A DNA stretch of 41,295 nt from an uncultured Deferribacteres bacterium (GCA_913009825.1 CAJVYQ010000046.1:1-41295); one strand, 5' to 3'; numbered from the stretch's first letter, positions 18,903 to 28,673 are shown. A program made the numbers and translations. Notes: generated from the letters alone by a model not told the origin.

Positions 18903-19862
18903 ATGAAATTACTGGTCACTGGAGGTGCCGGATTTATCGGTTCACATCTGTGTGAAACGTTACTGCGGCGCGGTGATGAAATCGTTTGTGCGGATAATTT
19001 CAACGATTATTACAATCCCTTGATTAAACGGAAAAATGTAGAGCCGTTAGAAAAAAATCGAAACTTCCGACTGATCGAGACGGACATTCGTCATTACGAT
19101 TCCTTAGAATCAGTGTTTGCAACGAATCTTTTTGATGCAATTGTGCACCTGGCAGCCCGGGCTGGAGTGCGGCCTTCCATAGAACAGCCTTTGCTCTACG
19201 AAGAAGTGAATGTAAAAGGAACCGGTAATTTGTTGGAGATGTCAAAGATTTATGGTGTTAAAAAGTTTGTATTTGCTTCTTCATCCTCGGTATATGGCAA
19301 CAATAGAAAGGTTCCCTTTTCAGAAAAGGATAATGTGGATAACCCGGTATCTCCCTATGCAGCTACAAAAAAAGCAGGAGAATTGATTGCCTACACTTAC
19401 CACCATCTGTATCAGATTTCCGTGAGCTGTATCCGCTTTTTTACGGTGTACGGTCCCCGGCAAAGGCCGGATATGGCGATCCATAAATTTACCCGCCTGA
19501 TTGACAGGGACGAAGCTATTCCGGTTTTTGGCGACGGCACTTCAAAACGGGATTACACCTTCATCGCAGATATCGTTGATGGTTTAGTACGTTCTTTGGA
19601 CCGCTGTTCCGGCTATGAAATCTATAATCTGGGCGATTCCAGAACTGTCGGTTTGATGGAGATGATTGCAACCATCGAGAAATATTTGGGCAAAAAAGCA
19701 AATTTACAAAGATTACCATTCCAACCGGGGGATGTTGAAATTACGTATGCGGATATTTCCAAAGCAAGAAGAAAATTGGATTATGCGCCGAAGGTTTTTT
19801 TTGAAGAAGGAATTCAAGAGTTTATTAAATGGTATACACATATTGGACGTGGTTTAAGTTAA
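18903..19862 (+). CDS. Extended SDR sugar-nucleotide epimerase, probably UDP-glucuronate 4-epimerase-like
   Basis: 319 aa. The NAD-binding motif GGAGFIG is at 7-13, the DNFNDYYNP loop at 31-39, SSSVYG at 127-132, and catalytic Tyr152/Lys156 in PYAATKK. The N-DYY-P loop after the acidic NAD residue and the RPDMAIHKFTRLI stretch are characteristic of UDP-glucuronate 4-epimerases, which make UDP-galacturonate. A UDP-glucose 4-epimerase activity is the main alternative. It lies between the wzc-like gene and the initiating transferase and so belongs to the polysaccharide pathway; together with the AsnB proteins it raises the possibility of an amidated uronic acid. Confidence 0.82.
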   Translation: MKLLVTGGAGFIGSHLCETLLRRGDEIVCADNFNDYYNPLIKRKNVEPLEKNRNFRLIETDIRHYDSLESVFATNLFDAIVHLAARAGVRPSIEQPLLYEEVNVKGTGNLLEMSKIYGVKKFVFASSSSVYGNNRKVPFSEKDNVDNPVSPYAATKKAGELIAYTYHHLYQISVSCIRFFTVYGPRQRPDMAIHKFTRLIDRDEAIPVFGDGTSKRDYTFIADIVDGLVRSLDRCSGYEIYNLGDSRTVGLMEMIATIEKYLGKKANLQRLPFQPGDVEITYADISKARRKLDYAPKVFFEEGIQEFIKWYTHIGRGLS

Positions 19863-19865
19863 GTT

Positions 19866-21323
19866 ATGGTCCGGGAAAAAGAGATCTTTATAAAGAATAT
19901 TCTGCAATTCATCGACGTCATTGTCATTGGCAGTTCTTTTTTTATTTCATTCTTTTTGATGTGGCATGTAAGAGATTTTTTTGAACTTGGCGAGATGGCC
20001 TTCGCACCCTCCTTCGATCTCTCCGGTGCCTTTTTTTTCTTCCGGAATAATATCATCATTTTTGCTTCCGCCATTATTTTCTGGATGATTTTCCTCAGTG
20101 TTTTTAAAGTCTACCAGGATTTTCAGACAACGCGGTTTATGAAAATTGCTTTCGGTATTTTTCAGGCTGCATTAGCTTCTGCACTTGCCATTGGTAGTGT
20201 GGTCTTTCTTACCAAAATGACACTGACCAGCCGTCTGTTTATCTTTCTCTTTTCCATTAACAGTGGAATCCTTTTGCTGATAGAAAAAAGAGTTGTCTTG
20301 AGTTTCCTGGTATTTTTAAGAAAGAGCGGGCATTACCAGAGAAATATTCTGATTGTAGGTACCGGTAAACGAGCGCAAAACTTTATCCTGGTCATTAAAA
20401 ATCATAAAGATTGGGGCCTGAATATTATTGGTTTGATTGACGATGAACCAGCGAAAGTGGGAAACCGAATCATGGGGGTGAAGGTACTTGGCAGATTGCA
20501 AGATATTCCGAAGATATTACATGAGTATGTGATAGATCGTGTGGTTTTTGTTGTACCCAGAAACTGGTTAAGTAAAATTGAGGAGGCCATCCTGGCCTGT
20601 GAAAGTGAAGGTGTTGGGACTTATCTCTCCGTGGATCTGTTCAATACGAAGATTTCTAATGTTAAACAGACCGATTTTGCTGGAATTCCACTGCTTGAAT
20701 TCATAACTTTTTCTGCCCATGAGTGGCAGATGTTTTTTAAAAGAACGCTCGATATTTTCATCTCTCTTCTTAGCATCCTGCTTTCTTTGCCGATTATGCT
20801 TGTTATTGTGGTCGGTATTAAATTGTCATCGAAAGGGCCGGTTATTTTTAAACAGGAACGCTGCGGTCTGAACGGCAGGCGGTTTCTTGTCTATAAATTC
20901 CGCACGATGATTGTCGGCGCTGAGATGCATAAAAAAGAACTGAAGCGACACAATGAAATGCAAGGGCCTGTATTTAAAATAAAACATGATCCCAGAATTT
21001 ATCCCTTCGGTCATTTTTTACGCAAAACCAGTCTGGATGAATTACCCCAGTTATTCAATGTTCTGAAAGGGGATATGAGTATTGTAGGTCCCCGCCCGCC
21101 ACTACCTGTGGAGGTGGATATGTATGAAGTCTGGCAGCGAAGACGCCTTAGTCTAAAGCCGGGCATCACTTGTATCTGGCAGGTTAGCGGCAGAAATATG
21201 ATCGATTTCGACCGCTGGATGGAGATGGATTTAGAATATATTGACAATTGGTCCCTTTTGTTAGATTTCAGAATTATGTTAAAAACATTTTTTGTGGTCC
21301 TGTTTGGGTACGGCGCTTATTAG
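19866..21323 (+). CDS. Initiating polyprenyl-phosphate glycosylphosphotransferase (WcaJ/WbaP type)
   Basis: 485 aa. Four or five N-terminal membrane helices (about 15-135) precede a Rossmann-like CoA-binding domain (about 155-255, NILIVGTGKRAQNF). A membrane re-entrant helix (about 290-320) leads to the catalytic bacterial-sugar-transferase domain with KFRTM, RKTSLDELPQLFNVL, GDMSIVGPRPP and LKPGITCIWQVSGR. It transfers a sugar-1-phosphate to undecaprenyl phosphate, the first step of repeat-unit assembly. The start is 3 bp after the epimerase stop, so the genes are tightly coupled. The first sugar cannot be read from sequence. Confidence 0.93.
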   Translation: MVREKEIFIKNILQFIDVIVIGSSFFISFFLMWHVRDFFELGEMAFAPSFDLSGAFFFFRNNIIIFASAIIFWMIFLSVFKVYQDFQTTRFMKIAFGIFQAALASALAIGSVVFLTKMTLTSRLFIFLFSINSGILLLIEKRVVLSFLVFLRKSGHYQRNILIVGTGKRAQNFILVIKNHKDWGLNIIGLIDDEPAKVGNRIMGVKVLGRLQDIPKILHEYVIDRVVFVVPRNWLSKIEEAILACESEGVGTYLSVDLFNTKISNVKQTDFAGIPLLEFITFSAHEWQMFFKRTLDIFISLLSILLSLPIMLVIVVGIKLSSKGPVIFKQERCGLNGRRFLVYKFRTMIVGAEMHKKELKRHNEMQGPVFKIKHDPRIYPFGHFLRKTSLDELPQLFNVLKGDMSIVGPRPPLPVEVDMYEVWQRRRLSLKPGITCIWQVSGRNMIDFDRWMEMDLEYIDNWSLLLDFRIMLKTFFVVLFGYGAY

Positions 21324-21355
21324 ATTTTTTTTCTGAAAGGAGTCAGAAAAAAATC
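21323..21355. terminator. A/T-tract hairpin after the initiating transferase
   Basis: A T-run arm (21323-21336, GATTTTTTTTCTGA) pairs with 21343-21355 (TCAGAAAAAAATC) around AAGGAG. The stem is nearly all A-T and could act in either direction as an attenuator or partial terminator. It separates the export block from the glycosyltransferase block. Confidence 0.4.
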
Positions 21356-21590
21356 GGGGCTGACAAAAAACAGTCCATTGTTCCATAATTGAACAGTCCC
21401 ATATTTTAATTTTGGGGGGGGGATTTGTGAATTTATACTTGTAACTCGTTGAAAACAAGCTGAAAAAGTAATGAAATGTCAAAGGATTATTTTGGTATCT
21501 TTTTTGCTAAAATTTGTATGGTTGTTAAGAAGTTTTTGGTTGAATTCTGAATTGTAATTAGAATGTGTCAAAATGGTACAGGGAAGTACG
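21356..21590. other. Intergenic region with a nine-G tract
   Basis: No gene is seen. A run of nine G (21414-21422) in AT-rich DNA is the only striking feature. It lies about 170 bases before the GT4 start and could vary in length by slippage. A ribosome binding site, CAGGGAAG, precedes ATG 21591. Confidence 0.4.
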
Positions 21591-22766
21591 ATGAAAATAT
21601 TAATGATTGCGCCACAGCCGTTTTTTCAACCGCGTGGGACGCCTTTCAGTGTTTTGGGTCGTTTGCATGCTTTATCCGAACTGGGTCATACTGTCGATCT
21701 GATCACTTATCACATCGGCCAGAATGTTGAAATACCGAAAGTAACCATTCATCGCATCGGAAATATCCCTTTTATTAAAAATATCAACATCGGCCCTTCG
21801 GCTGCAAAAATTCCGGTGGATATTGCCGTTTTTTTCAAGGCAATCTCCATGTTGCGTAAAAACGAGTATGATGTTTTGCACACCCATGAAGAAGCCGGTT
21901 TTATGGGAATCCTGTTTCACAAATGGTTCAATATTCCGCATCTGTATGATATGCACTCCAGTTTGCCGCAGCAACTGCATAATTTCCAGTTTTCAAAATC
22001 CAAAATATTGCAAAACAGTTTTCGCCGTCTGGAGGATTCCACGTTAAAAAGCGCGCAGGGTGTAATAACCATTTGTCCCGAATTGTACAATTACGTGGAA
22101 AATTTGGGTATCGCCGGCAATCATCTTCTCATCGAAAATGTAGTTGATTATGCTTCTCTGTTTACCGACCGGAACGGAGGCGATGAGCACGAAATATTTA
22201 AAGATGCAGCCATTGCTGCAAAAAAGAAAATCCTCTATGTCGGCACTCTTGAACCGTATCAGGGAATTGATCTATTGATTAAAGGGGCAAAAACAGTGCT
22301 TGATGTTTTTCCCGATGCGATTTATCTGATCGTCGGCGGGAAACCGGAACAGGTTGTTCATTATCGGCAGATGGTTGAGGCGGAACAGGTTGCCGGGAAT
22401 TTCGTTTTTACCGCTTCCGTGCAGCCGAGGGTGGCGGAAAAATTTGTCGATTTTTGCGATGTTCTGGTTTCTCCGAGGATTTCCGGCAATAACACACCTC
22501 TGAAAATCTACTCATACCTTCGCTCTCAAAAACCGATTATTGCCACCAGACATATTACTCACACCCAAATTCTGGATGATACGATTTCCGTCCTTACCGA
22601 ACCCGATCCTGCAGATTTTGCCCGCGGCATATTGAAAATTCTGCAGGATCCCCAACTCATAAATGAGATCACCGGCAACGCCCGCAAATTAGCTGAAAGC
22701 AAGTATTCGTACGAGGTGTATGTTAAGAAAATTCAAAAAGTACTCGATAATTTGTATATAGACTAA
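21591..22766 (+). CDS. Glycosyltransferase family 4
   Basis: 391 aa GT-B protein. The N-terminal domain starts MKILMIAPQPFFQPRGTP with the G-T/P-rich acceptor loop and a HTHEEAGFMG stretch. The C-terminal domain has YVGTLEPYQGIDLLIKGA (nucleotide-sugar binding opening) and a PRISGNNTPLKIYSYLRSQKP block, where the E-x7-E motif of many GT4s is replaced by a related N-T-P-L-K form. No signal peptide or membrane helix. ATG 21591 is chosen over 21573 because homology starts there and CAGGGAAG precedes it. Donor and acceptor unknown. It is 12 bp before asnB. Confidence 0.87.
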   Translation: MKILMIAPQPFFQPRGTPFSVLGRLHALSELGHTVDLITYHIGQNVEIPKVTIHRIGNIPFIKNINIGPSAAKIPVDIAVFFKAISMLRKNEYDVLHTHEEAGFMGILFHKWFNIPHLYDMHSSLPQQLHNFQFSKSKILQNSFRRLEDSTLKSAQGVITICPELYNYVENLGIAGNHLLIENVVDYASLFTDRNGGDEHEIFKDAAIAAKKKILYVGTLEPYQGIDLLIKGAKTVLDVFPDAIYLIVGGKPEQVVHYRQMVEAEQVAGNFVFTASVQPRVAEKFVDFCDVLVSPRISGNNTPLKIYSYLRSQKPIIATRHITHTQILDDTISVLTEPDPADFARGILKILQDPQLINEITGNARKLAESKYSYEVYVKKIQKVLDNLYID

Positions 22767-22778
22767 AAGAAAGAAATT

Positions 22779-24662
22779 ATGTGCGGAATTTGCGGCGTCT
22801 CATTTAAATCCAACGAAAAAAAAGTGGATCAATCTCTCCTGGTGCGGATGAATGATACCATCACTCATCGCGGCCCTGATGACCAGGGTGCGTACGCCGA
22901 CGGTAATTTTGGCATTGGTATGCGTCGGTTGAGTATTATCGATTTAAGCTCGGGCCATCAACCGCAATTCAATGAAGACCGTTCGCTTGCTATTGTTTTT
23001 AATGGAGAAATTTATAATTACCGGGAGCTGCGGGATGATTTGCTGGTCAAAGGGCATAAATTCCAAACCGATTCCGACACCGAATCCATCATTCATGCTT
23101 ACGAGGAATATGGCGTCGGATGTCTGAAAAAATTGAACGGCATGTTCGGTTTTACCATTTATGACAGGAAGAAAAAACAGTTGTTTATTGCCCGGGACCG
23201 CGTGGGGATTAAACCGCTGTACTATTATGAAGATGGGCAGACATTTGCTTTCGCCTCCGAAATCAAACCGATTTTACAAATTCCAGGCATCGATCGTTCC
23301 ATTGATATGGAAGCGTTGAATCTGTTTCTGACTTTTGAATATATTCCTTCCCCGTACAGCATTTTCAAAAAGGTTCGGAAAATACCGCCCGGACATTTTT
23401 TGATTTACCGGAATCAAAAAATAAAAATAGAAAAATATTGGGATGTTGATTTCAGTCGGCAGCCGGAGCAGCAGAGTGTTTCCGAAGAAGAGTTGCGTGA
23501 ACTGATGCGGGATGCGGTGCGTCTGCGTCTGGTCAGCGATGTTCCGCTGGGCGCCTTCTTAAGCGGAGGCATCGATTCCAGCACCATTGTGGGGTTGATG
23601 GCCGGTTTGATGGACCGGCCGGTGAAGACATTCTCCATCGGATTTGAGGATCAGTCCTACAACGAACTTAATTACGCCCGCACTATTGCCAAAAAATTTA
23701 ATACGGAACATACCGAATTCATCATTCAACCCGATGCCATTGACTTGGTGGAAAAGCTCGTTTACCATCTTGATGAACCGCTGGGAGACTTCTCCATTTT
23801 TCCCACTTATCTGGTGTCCAAAATGGCGCGGGATTATGTCACCGTTATTTTATCCGGTGACGGCGGCGATGAACTGTTCGCCGGATACGATACTTACATT
23901 GCCGATAAACTGGCAAACCGGTTCAAAAAAATACCCGGATTTTTGCGCAACGGCGTCATCAAACCGGTTGTCAATCTTTTCCCGCCGCAGGAGCAGAAAA
24001 AGGGCATCATCAACAAAATGCGCCGTTTCATGGAGGGGATGGATTATCCCGAAGACCTGCAGCATGTCCGGTGGATGATTTTCCTCTCGGAAGTCGACCG
24101 GCGTATGTTGTTCAATGAAGAGGTTTCCCGGTCGGTTAACGGAAAGGAAACGTATGAATTCATCCGGCAGTATTTTCGCCAATCACAGCCGGTAGACCGG
24201 TTGAACCGGCAAAATTTTGTCGATTACAAAACCTATCTGGTAGACAATATTTTAGTGAAAGTGGACCGCATGAGCATGGCTACTTCACTGGAAGCCCGTG
24301 TTCCCTTTCTGGACCATCGTGTGGTTGAAGCTTCGTTCCGGATACCGGGCAATTTAAAAATTCAGGGAAAAGATACAAAATATATTCTGAAACAGACGAT
24401 GAAGGATATTCTGCCGGATGAGATCATCCACCGGGATAAACAGGGCTTCAGTATTCCCATCAAAAATTGGCTTCGGGAAGAACTCCGCCCCATGATGCAG
24501 GATGTTCTGCATCCGGACAAACTAAAGCAACAGGGAATTTTTGATTCTGTTTTTGTGAACCGGCTTGTCGGTGAACATGTGCGCGGCACCGAAAATCACA
24601 GTCACCGGCTCTGGGCGCTGATGATGTTCGAACTGTGGTACGATCAATTTGCCGTAAATTGA
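22779..24662 (+). CDS. asnB: Glutamine-hydrolysing asparagine synthetase-like amidotransferase
   Basis: 627 aa. The class II glutaminase domain begins MCGICGV with Cys2 as nucleophile after Met removal; RGPDDQG, VFNGEIYNYREL and TDSDTE are all present. The synthetase domain has the PP-loop SGGIDSS (262-268), LSGDGGDELFAGY and a C-terminal RVPFLDHRVVE block. AsnB proteins in polysaccharide loci (for example WbpS of P. aeruginosa) are believed to amidate uronic acids of the glycan; that role is inferred from context here and free asparagine synthesis is possible. It lies between a GT4 and a methyltransferase. Confidence 0.9.
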   Translation: MCGICGVSFKSNEKKVDQSLLVRMNDTITHRGPDDQGAYADGNFGIGMRRLSIIDLSSGHQPQFNEDRSLAIVFNGEIYNYRELRDDLLVKGHKFQTDSDTESIIHAYEEYGVGCLKKLNGMFGFTIYDRKKKQLFIARDRVGIKPLYYYEDGQTFAFASEIKPILQIPGIDRSIDMEALNLFLTFEYIPSPYSIFKKVRKIPPGHFLIYRNQKIKIEKYWDVDFSRQPEQQSVSEEELRELMRDAVRLRLVSDVPLGAFLSGGIDSSTIVGLMAGLMDRPVKTFSIGFEDQSYNELNYARTIAKKFNTEHTEFIIQPDAIDLVEKLVYHLDEPLGDFSIFPTYLVSKMARDYVTVILSGDGGDELFAGYDTYIADKLANRFKKIPGFLRNGVIKPVVNLFPPQEQKKGIINKMRRFMEGMDYPEDLQHVRWMIFLSEVDRRMLFNEEVSRSVNGKETYEFIRQYFRQSQPVDRLNRQNFVDYKTYLVDNILVKVDRMSMATSLEARVPFLDHRVVEASFRIPGNLKIQGKDTKYILKQTMKDILPDEIIHRDKQGFSIPIKNWLREELRPMMQDVLHPDKLKQQGIFDSVFVNRLVGEHVRGTENHSHRLWALMMFELWYDQFAVN

Positions 24663-24761
24663 TATTCACAAAACCCGAAGCCTCAAAGGTTCAAATTAAA
24701 ATACAAACCTTCACCGGGGAGATCAGATTCAATGGTTTCCTCTACTAAGAAGGAAGGGAAA

Positions 24762-25553
24762 ATGGCAGAACAAGTAGAAGTGATGCAAAATGCGGATTTG
24801 ACGGAAAAAGTCCGTCAATACTGGAACGATCATATCCACGATCTGGCGATTGCCAAACATCCGGTTGGCACACTGGGATTTTTTGAAGATCTTTCCGAAT
24901 ACCGGTTTGATAAGCTGAGATATTTGCCGCAAGTGGTCGATTTTTCCGCCTATGATGGGAAGAAAATTCTAGAGGTGGGCTGCGGCGCCGGCATCGATCT
25001 GATCCGGTTTGCCCGCAGCGGCGCGGATGTGATTGGCGTGGATCTGGCGGAAACATCCATCGATCTGGCGCAAAAATATTTTGAACTGGCGGGCGTTGAC
25101 GGAGAATTCCGGCGTATGGACGGAGAGGATCTGGAATTTGACGATAATACATTCGATGTGGTTTATGCGCACGGCGTAATTCAATATACAGCTAACGCGC
25201 AAAAGTTAGTGAACGAATTGTATCGCGTGTTGAAACCGGGCGGTGAAGCGATCATGATGGTTTATAATCGTATCTCCTGGCTGAATTTTCTGTCCAAATT
25301 AATGAAGGTGGATCTGGAGCATGAAGATGCGCCGGTTCTGAATAAATATTCCATCAGGGAATTCAAGCAATTTTTACACCCGTTCGAGATGATAAAAATT
25401 ATTCCGGAACGATTTCCGGTGAAATCGCGCCTGCATAAAGGGGTGAAGGGGGTACTCTACAATGTATTTTTTGTCGGTACATTCAATCTTATTCCACGAT
25501 TTTTAGTACGGCCTTTGGGTTGGCATATCATGGCGTTTGCATACAAAAAGTGA
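24762..25553 (+). CDS. SAM-dependent class I methyltransferase
   Basis: 263 aa. The Rossmann methyltransferase core has motif I EVGCGAG (71-77), acidic motif II VIGVDLAETSI, and a post-I region FDVVYAHGVIQYT with RVLKPGGEAIMMVYNR, as in the Methyltransf_11 family. I prefer ATG 24762 (AAGGAAGG just upstream) to 24732. The C-terminal region (about 180-263) is hydrophobic and basic and could touch the membrane. It probably methylates a glycan or lipid carrier; the substrate is unknown. It ends 14 bp before the SDR gene start. Confidence 0.85.
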   Translation: MAEQVEVMQNADLTEKVRQYWNDHIHDLAIAKHPVGTLGFFEDLSEYRFDKLRYLPQVVDFSAYDGKKILEVGCGAGIDLIRFARSGADVIGVDLAETSIDLAQKYFELAGVDGEFRRMDGEDLEFDDNTFDVVYAHGVIQYTANAQKLVNELYRVLKPGGEAIMMVYNRISWLNFLSKLMKVDLEHEDAPVLNKYSIREFKQFLHPFEMIKIIPERFPVKSRLHKGVKGVLYNVFFVGTFNLIPRFLVRPLGWHIMAFAYKK

Positions 25554-25567
25554 AATTTGAGGGAGTG

Positions 25568-26557
25568 ATGGCGAGAGTTGCATTTGTTACAGGCGGAACA
25601 GGTTTTACCGGCAGATATTTGTGCAAGAATCTGAAAAACCGTGGTTATCGGGTTCGGGCAATCGCCCGGCCGCAAAGCGACAAATCCGGTTTGGAAAAAA
25701 TAGGGGTTGAAATTGTCGAAGGCGATTTTACCAACCGTGATTCTTTGCGTGGAAAAATGGCCGGTGTGGATGTGGTTTACCACATAGCCGCCACCTATCG
25801 CCAGGAAGGAATTCCCAAAAGGGAATTTTGGCGGGTGAATGTGGAAGGAACCCGCAATCTGTTGGATGAAGCACTGCGCAGTAACGTGGATCGCTTTGTT
25901 CATTGTTCCACCGTTGGTGTGCAGGGCGAAATCAAAAATCCGCCGGCCACGGAAGATGCGCCTTACGGTCCGGGCGACTGGTATCAACAATCCAAATTGG
26001 ACGGAGAACGGCTTGCGTTGGATTATTTCAAAAATAAAGGGCTCAAAGGAACCGTTGTCCGGCCTGTTGGGATCTACGGCCCCGGAGATACGCGTTTCCT
26101 GAAGATATTCCGTTACGTGAAAAACGGCAAATTTAAAATGATCGGTTCCGGTGATGTCCTTTATCATTTGACTTTTGTGGAGGACCTGGTTGAAGGTATT
26201 GCGCTTGCAGGGGAAAAGGATGCCGCCATCGGCCGGATTTACACCATCGGCGGGAACGAATATGTTACCCTGAATGAGTATGTACAGCTTTTGGCCGACA
26301 TATTCGGCACCGAAATTTCAAAAATTAAAATCCCGGTGTGGCCGGTGTGGACGGCGGGATTGCTGTTTGAAATAGTCTGCCGGCCGCTGCGTATTGAACC
26401 GCCGATTTTTCGCCGCCGAGTAGATTTTTTCAGCAAAGACCGGGCTTTCGACATTTCCAAAGCCAAACACGATCTGGGCTATCAACCCAAAGTACCTTTA
26501 AAAGAGGGACTAAAAATTACGGCGGATTGGTATCGGGAGCAGGGATTGCTGGATTAG
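25568..26557 (+). CDS. NAD-dependent epimerase/dehydratase (extended SDR)
   Basis: 329 aa. NAD-binding GGTGFTG at 9-15, YHIAATYR where other SDRs have HLAA, and catalytic Tyr139/Lys143 in WYQQSKLDGE. A basic residue after the second beta strand (AIARPQSDKSG) might indicate NADP preference. It resembles the dihydroflavonol-reductase/3-beta-HSD-like SDRs often found near UPF0104 proteins more than the UDP-sugar epimerases. Start 25568 is preceded by GAGGGA; an in-frame 25520 start would overlap the methyltransferase. Substrate unknown. Confidence 0.85.
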   Translation: MARVAFVTGGTGFTGRYLCKNLKNRGYRVRAIARPQSDKSGLEKIGVEIVEGDFTNRDSLRGKMAGVDVVYHIAATYRQEGIPKREFWRVNVEGTRNLLDEALRSNVDRFVHCSTVGVQGEIKNPPATEDAPYGPGDWYQQSKLDGERLALDYFKNKGLKGTVVRPVGIYGPGDTRFLKIFRYVKNGKFKMIGSGDVLYHLTFVEDLVEGIALAGEKDAAIGRIYTIGGNEYVTLNEYVQLLADIFGTEISKIKIPVWPVWTAGLLFEIVCRPLRIEPPIFRRRVDFFSKDRAFDISKAKHDLGYQPKVPLKEGLKITADWYREQGLLD

Positions 26558-26734
26558 GTTCCCTGCAAAAGCGCAGGATGTTCGAAAAAAGAAACCGTTT
26601 TTGAATTTGTAAATCATTGCAGCATCTGTTTTCTGCAAAGAAAATAAAAAAGACAATAAAATCAATTTTTTCAGCCACGCCAAATTGGGACTGACGTGGC
26701 GGAGCTGTATCAAAAAAACAGGTAAGGAAACCGG

Positions 26735-28573
26735 ATGAATGTGAATTCAACGGCGGCAAATGTTGCCGCAAAAGTGGCAGCACCGGAGCGGGAGAAAAAA
26801 AACAACATCAAAAAACTCACTGTGACCGGCTTCAAGTTTGCCGTAAGTGTTTTTCTAATATATTATGTTCTTAACAAAACCAACCTCTCACAAATCTGGG
26901 CGTCGGTAAAAGGAGCGAATCCGTGGCTGCTTTTATTATCTTTCTCTTTGCATGCTGTGGGTTATTATGCCAGTGTATATCGCTGGAAAATTTTATTAGC
27001 CGCACAAAATATGAAACTTTCGGTGAATTATCTGCTGCAATCTTATGCCGTGGCCATGTATTTCAATAATATTTTACCGGGAACCATTGGCGGAGACGTG
27101 GTCAGAGCGTACGATACCTGGCGGGAAGGCTTTTCCAAAAGTAAATCCGTTACCGTGGTCTTGGTGGAGCGTTTTTTAGGACTTCTTGGTCTACTTGTTT
27201 TTGCCGTGATTGCTATCTTTGTTGCCACCGATTTCGCCGCAAAAATTCCCAATTTAAAATACTGGATTTTGGGTATCTTCATCGCCATGGTGCTGTTGAC
27301 GGCTTTCATGTTTATCAATCAGAAAATCATCAGTAAAATCGGCAAACTTTTTGAGATGCCGGGATTGAAATTGTTCTGGAAATTGGGGAAAAAGTTTGCC
27401 GATGCGTTCAAAGAGTTTCGCGGTAAAAATGGCGCCCTCTTCTGGGCTGTTGTGCTATCGCTGATTTTACAAATCAATGTTATTGTTCATTATTGGCTGA
27501 TCTCAAAAGCACTGGGGATGGATATTCAAATTATTAAATTTCTGTTTGTAGTTCCCATTGCGCTGTTCATCATGATGGTACCGGTTTCAATTAATGCCAT
27601 CGGTTTAAGGGAAAATCTTTTCGTATTTTTTCTTGTTCCTTACGGTGCTACAGTGGCGCAATGTATTGCCTTCTCCTGGGTTGCTTACGGTATGATTTTG
27701 TTGCTGGGAATTTTAGGAGGCATTGTCCTTAGTTTTAGGAAACAAGGGAAAAAACCGCAGGATTTCATTGATACTTTAGAGAAGGAGAATAGTATGGCAA
27801 CATCTGAAAATAAAAATCAGGGAGTGCAGGAAAAGGAAATTTTGGATACACAGCAGGCGCTATTTGATGAGAAAAAATCCAAAGCGCAAAAGTATCAGGA
27901 ACTTTTTCTCGGCGAGTCCGGCCTGTGGAAAATGATTAAGTATGAATTGATTATCACATTATGCAGTTGGATGCCCGGCGCGCTGGGACTTCTGCTGCGC
28001 AGCAAATTGTACCCCCTGATCTTGAGTTCGGTTGGCAGAAATGTAGCATTTGGCGTCAATGTCGCCATTCGCCATCCCGGGAAAATACGTATTGGCGATA
28101 ACGTGGTTATCGATGATAATTGTGTTCTGGATGCGAAAGGTGAAGGGAATACAGGACTGACTATCGGCAACGGGGTTTTTATCGGCAAGAATACTATCCT
28201 GACCTGCCACGACGGCAACATCGTTTTGGAAGATAACGTGAATATCGGCTTCAATTGTGTGATCTCTTCGCTGAGCAATATTGTGCTGCGGAAAAATATT
28301 TTGCTAGCGTCCTTTGTCTATCTGGTAGGCGGTGATCATACTGCCGATAGAACCGATATCCCGGTTCTGATTCAGGGCAGAACATCTAAAGGAATTGAGG
28401 TCGGCGAGGGCACCTGGCTTGGCGCCCATGTTTCCATCCTGGACGGCTCCGTGGTTGGCCGCGATTGTATCATCGGTGCCAACGCGGTAGTGAATGGGGA
28501 GATACCGGAATTTTCCATCGCCGTGGGCGCGCCGGCCCGTGTTTTACGGGATCGCAGGGAAAAGGGTTCTTAA
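26735..28573 (+). CDS. Fusion: LPG-synthase-type membrane domain + left-handed beta-helix acyltransferase
   Basis: 612 aa. Residues about 28-335 form an UPF0104/LPG_synthase_TM domain with roughly eight helices and the family phrases NNILPGTIGGDVVRAY and VERFLGLLGLLVF. A charged linker (about 340-395) leads to a hexapeptide-repeat beta-helix (about 420-608), with repeats such as IRIGDNVVIDDNCVLDA, IGNGVFIGKNTIL and VGRDCIIGANAVV, ending VGAPARVLRDR, as in WbbJ-type O-acetyltransferases. The beta-helix residues GGDHT may carry the catalytic His. An in-frame ATG at 27794 with AAGGAG six bases upstream could produce the acyltransferase alone (residue 354 on). The membrane part may move lipid or lipid-linked sugar; not established. 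Confidence 0.85.
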   Translation: MNVNSTAANVAAKVAAPEREKKNNIKKLTVTGFKFAVSVFLIYYVLNKTNLSQIWASVKGANPWLLLLSFSLHAVGYYASVYRWKILLAAQNMKLSVNYLLQSYAVAMYFNNILPGTIGGDVVRAYDTWREGFSKSKSVTVVLVERFLGLLGLLVFAVIAIFVATDFAAKIPNLKYWILGIFIAMVLLTAFMFINQKIISKIGKLFEMPGLKLFWKLGKKFADAFKEFRGKNGALFWAVVLSLILQINVIVHYWLISKALGMDIQIIKFLFVVPIALFIMMVPVSINAIGLRENLFVFFLVPYGATVAQCIAFSWVAYGMILLLGILGGIVLSFRKQGKKPQDFIDTLEKENSMATSENKNQGVQEKEILDTQQALFDEKKSKAQKYQELFLGESGLWKMIKYELIITLCSWMPGALGLLLRSKLYPLILSSVGRNVAFGVNVAIRHPGKIRIGDNVVIDDNCVLDAKGEGNTGLTIGNGVFIGKNTILTCHDGNIVLEDNVNIGFNCVISSLSNIVLRKNILLASFVYLVGGDHTADRTDIPVLIQGRTSKGIEVGEGTWLGAHVSILDGSVVGRDCIIGANAVVNGEIPEFSIAVGAPARVLRDRREKGS

Positions 28574-28673
28574 TTTTTTTCCTCACCGGGAAACGAATTG
28601 AATTGTTTTGACTCGGTTATCCGGGTAAAATCAGCGCAGAAAATTAATTTTTAGTTAGCGAAAAGAGAATATC

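Noticed and set aside
25457-26167. 236-codon minus-strand frame over the methyltransferase/SDR junction
   Set aside because: Antisense shadow of two genes with clear SAM and NAD motifs.
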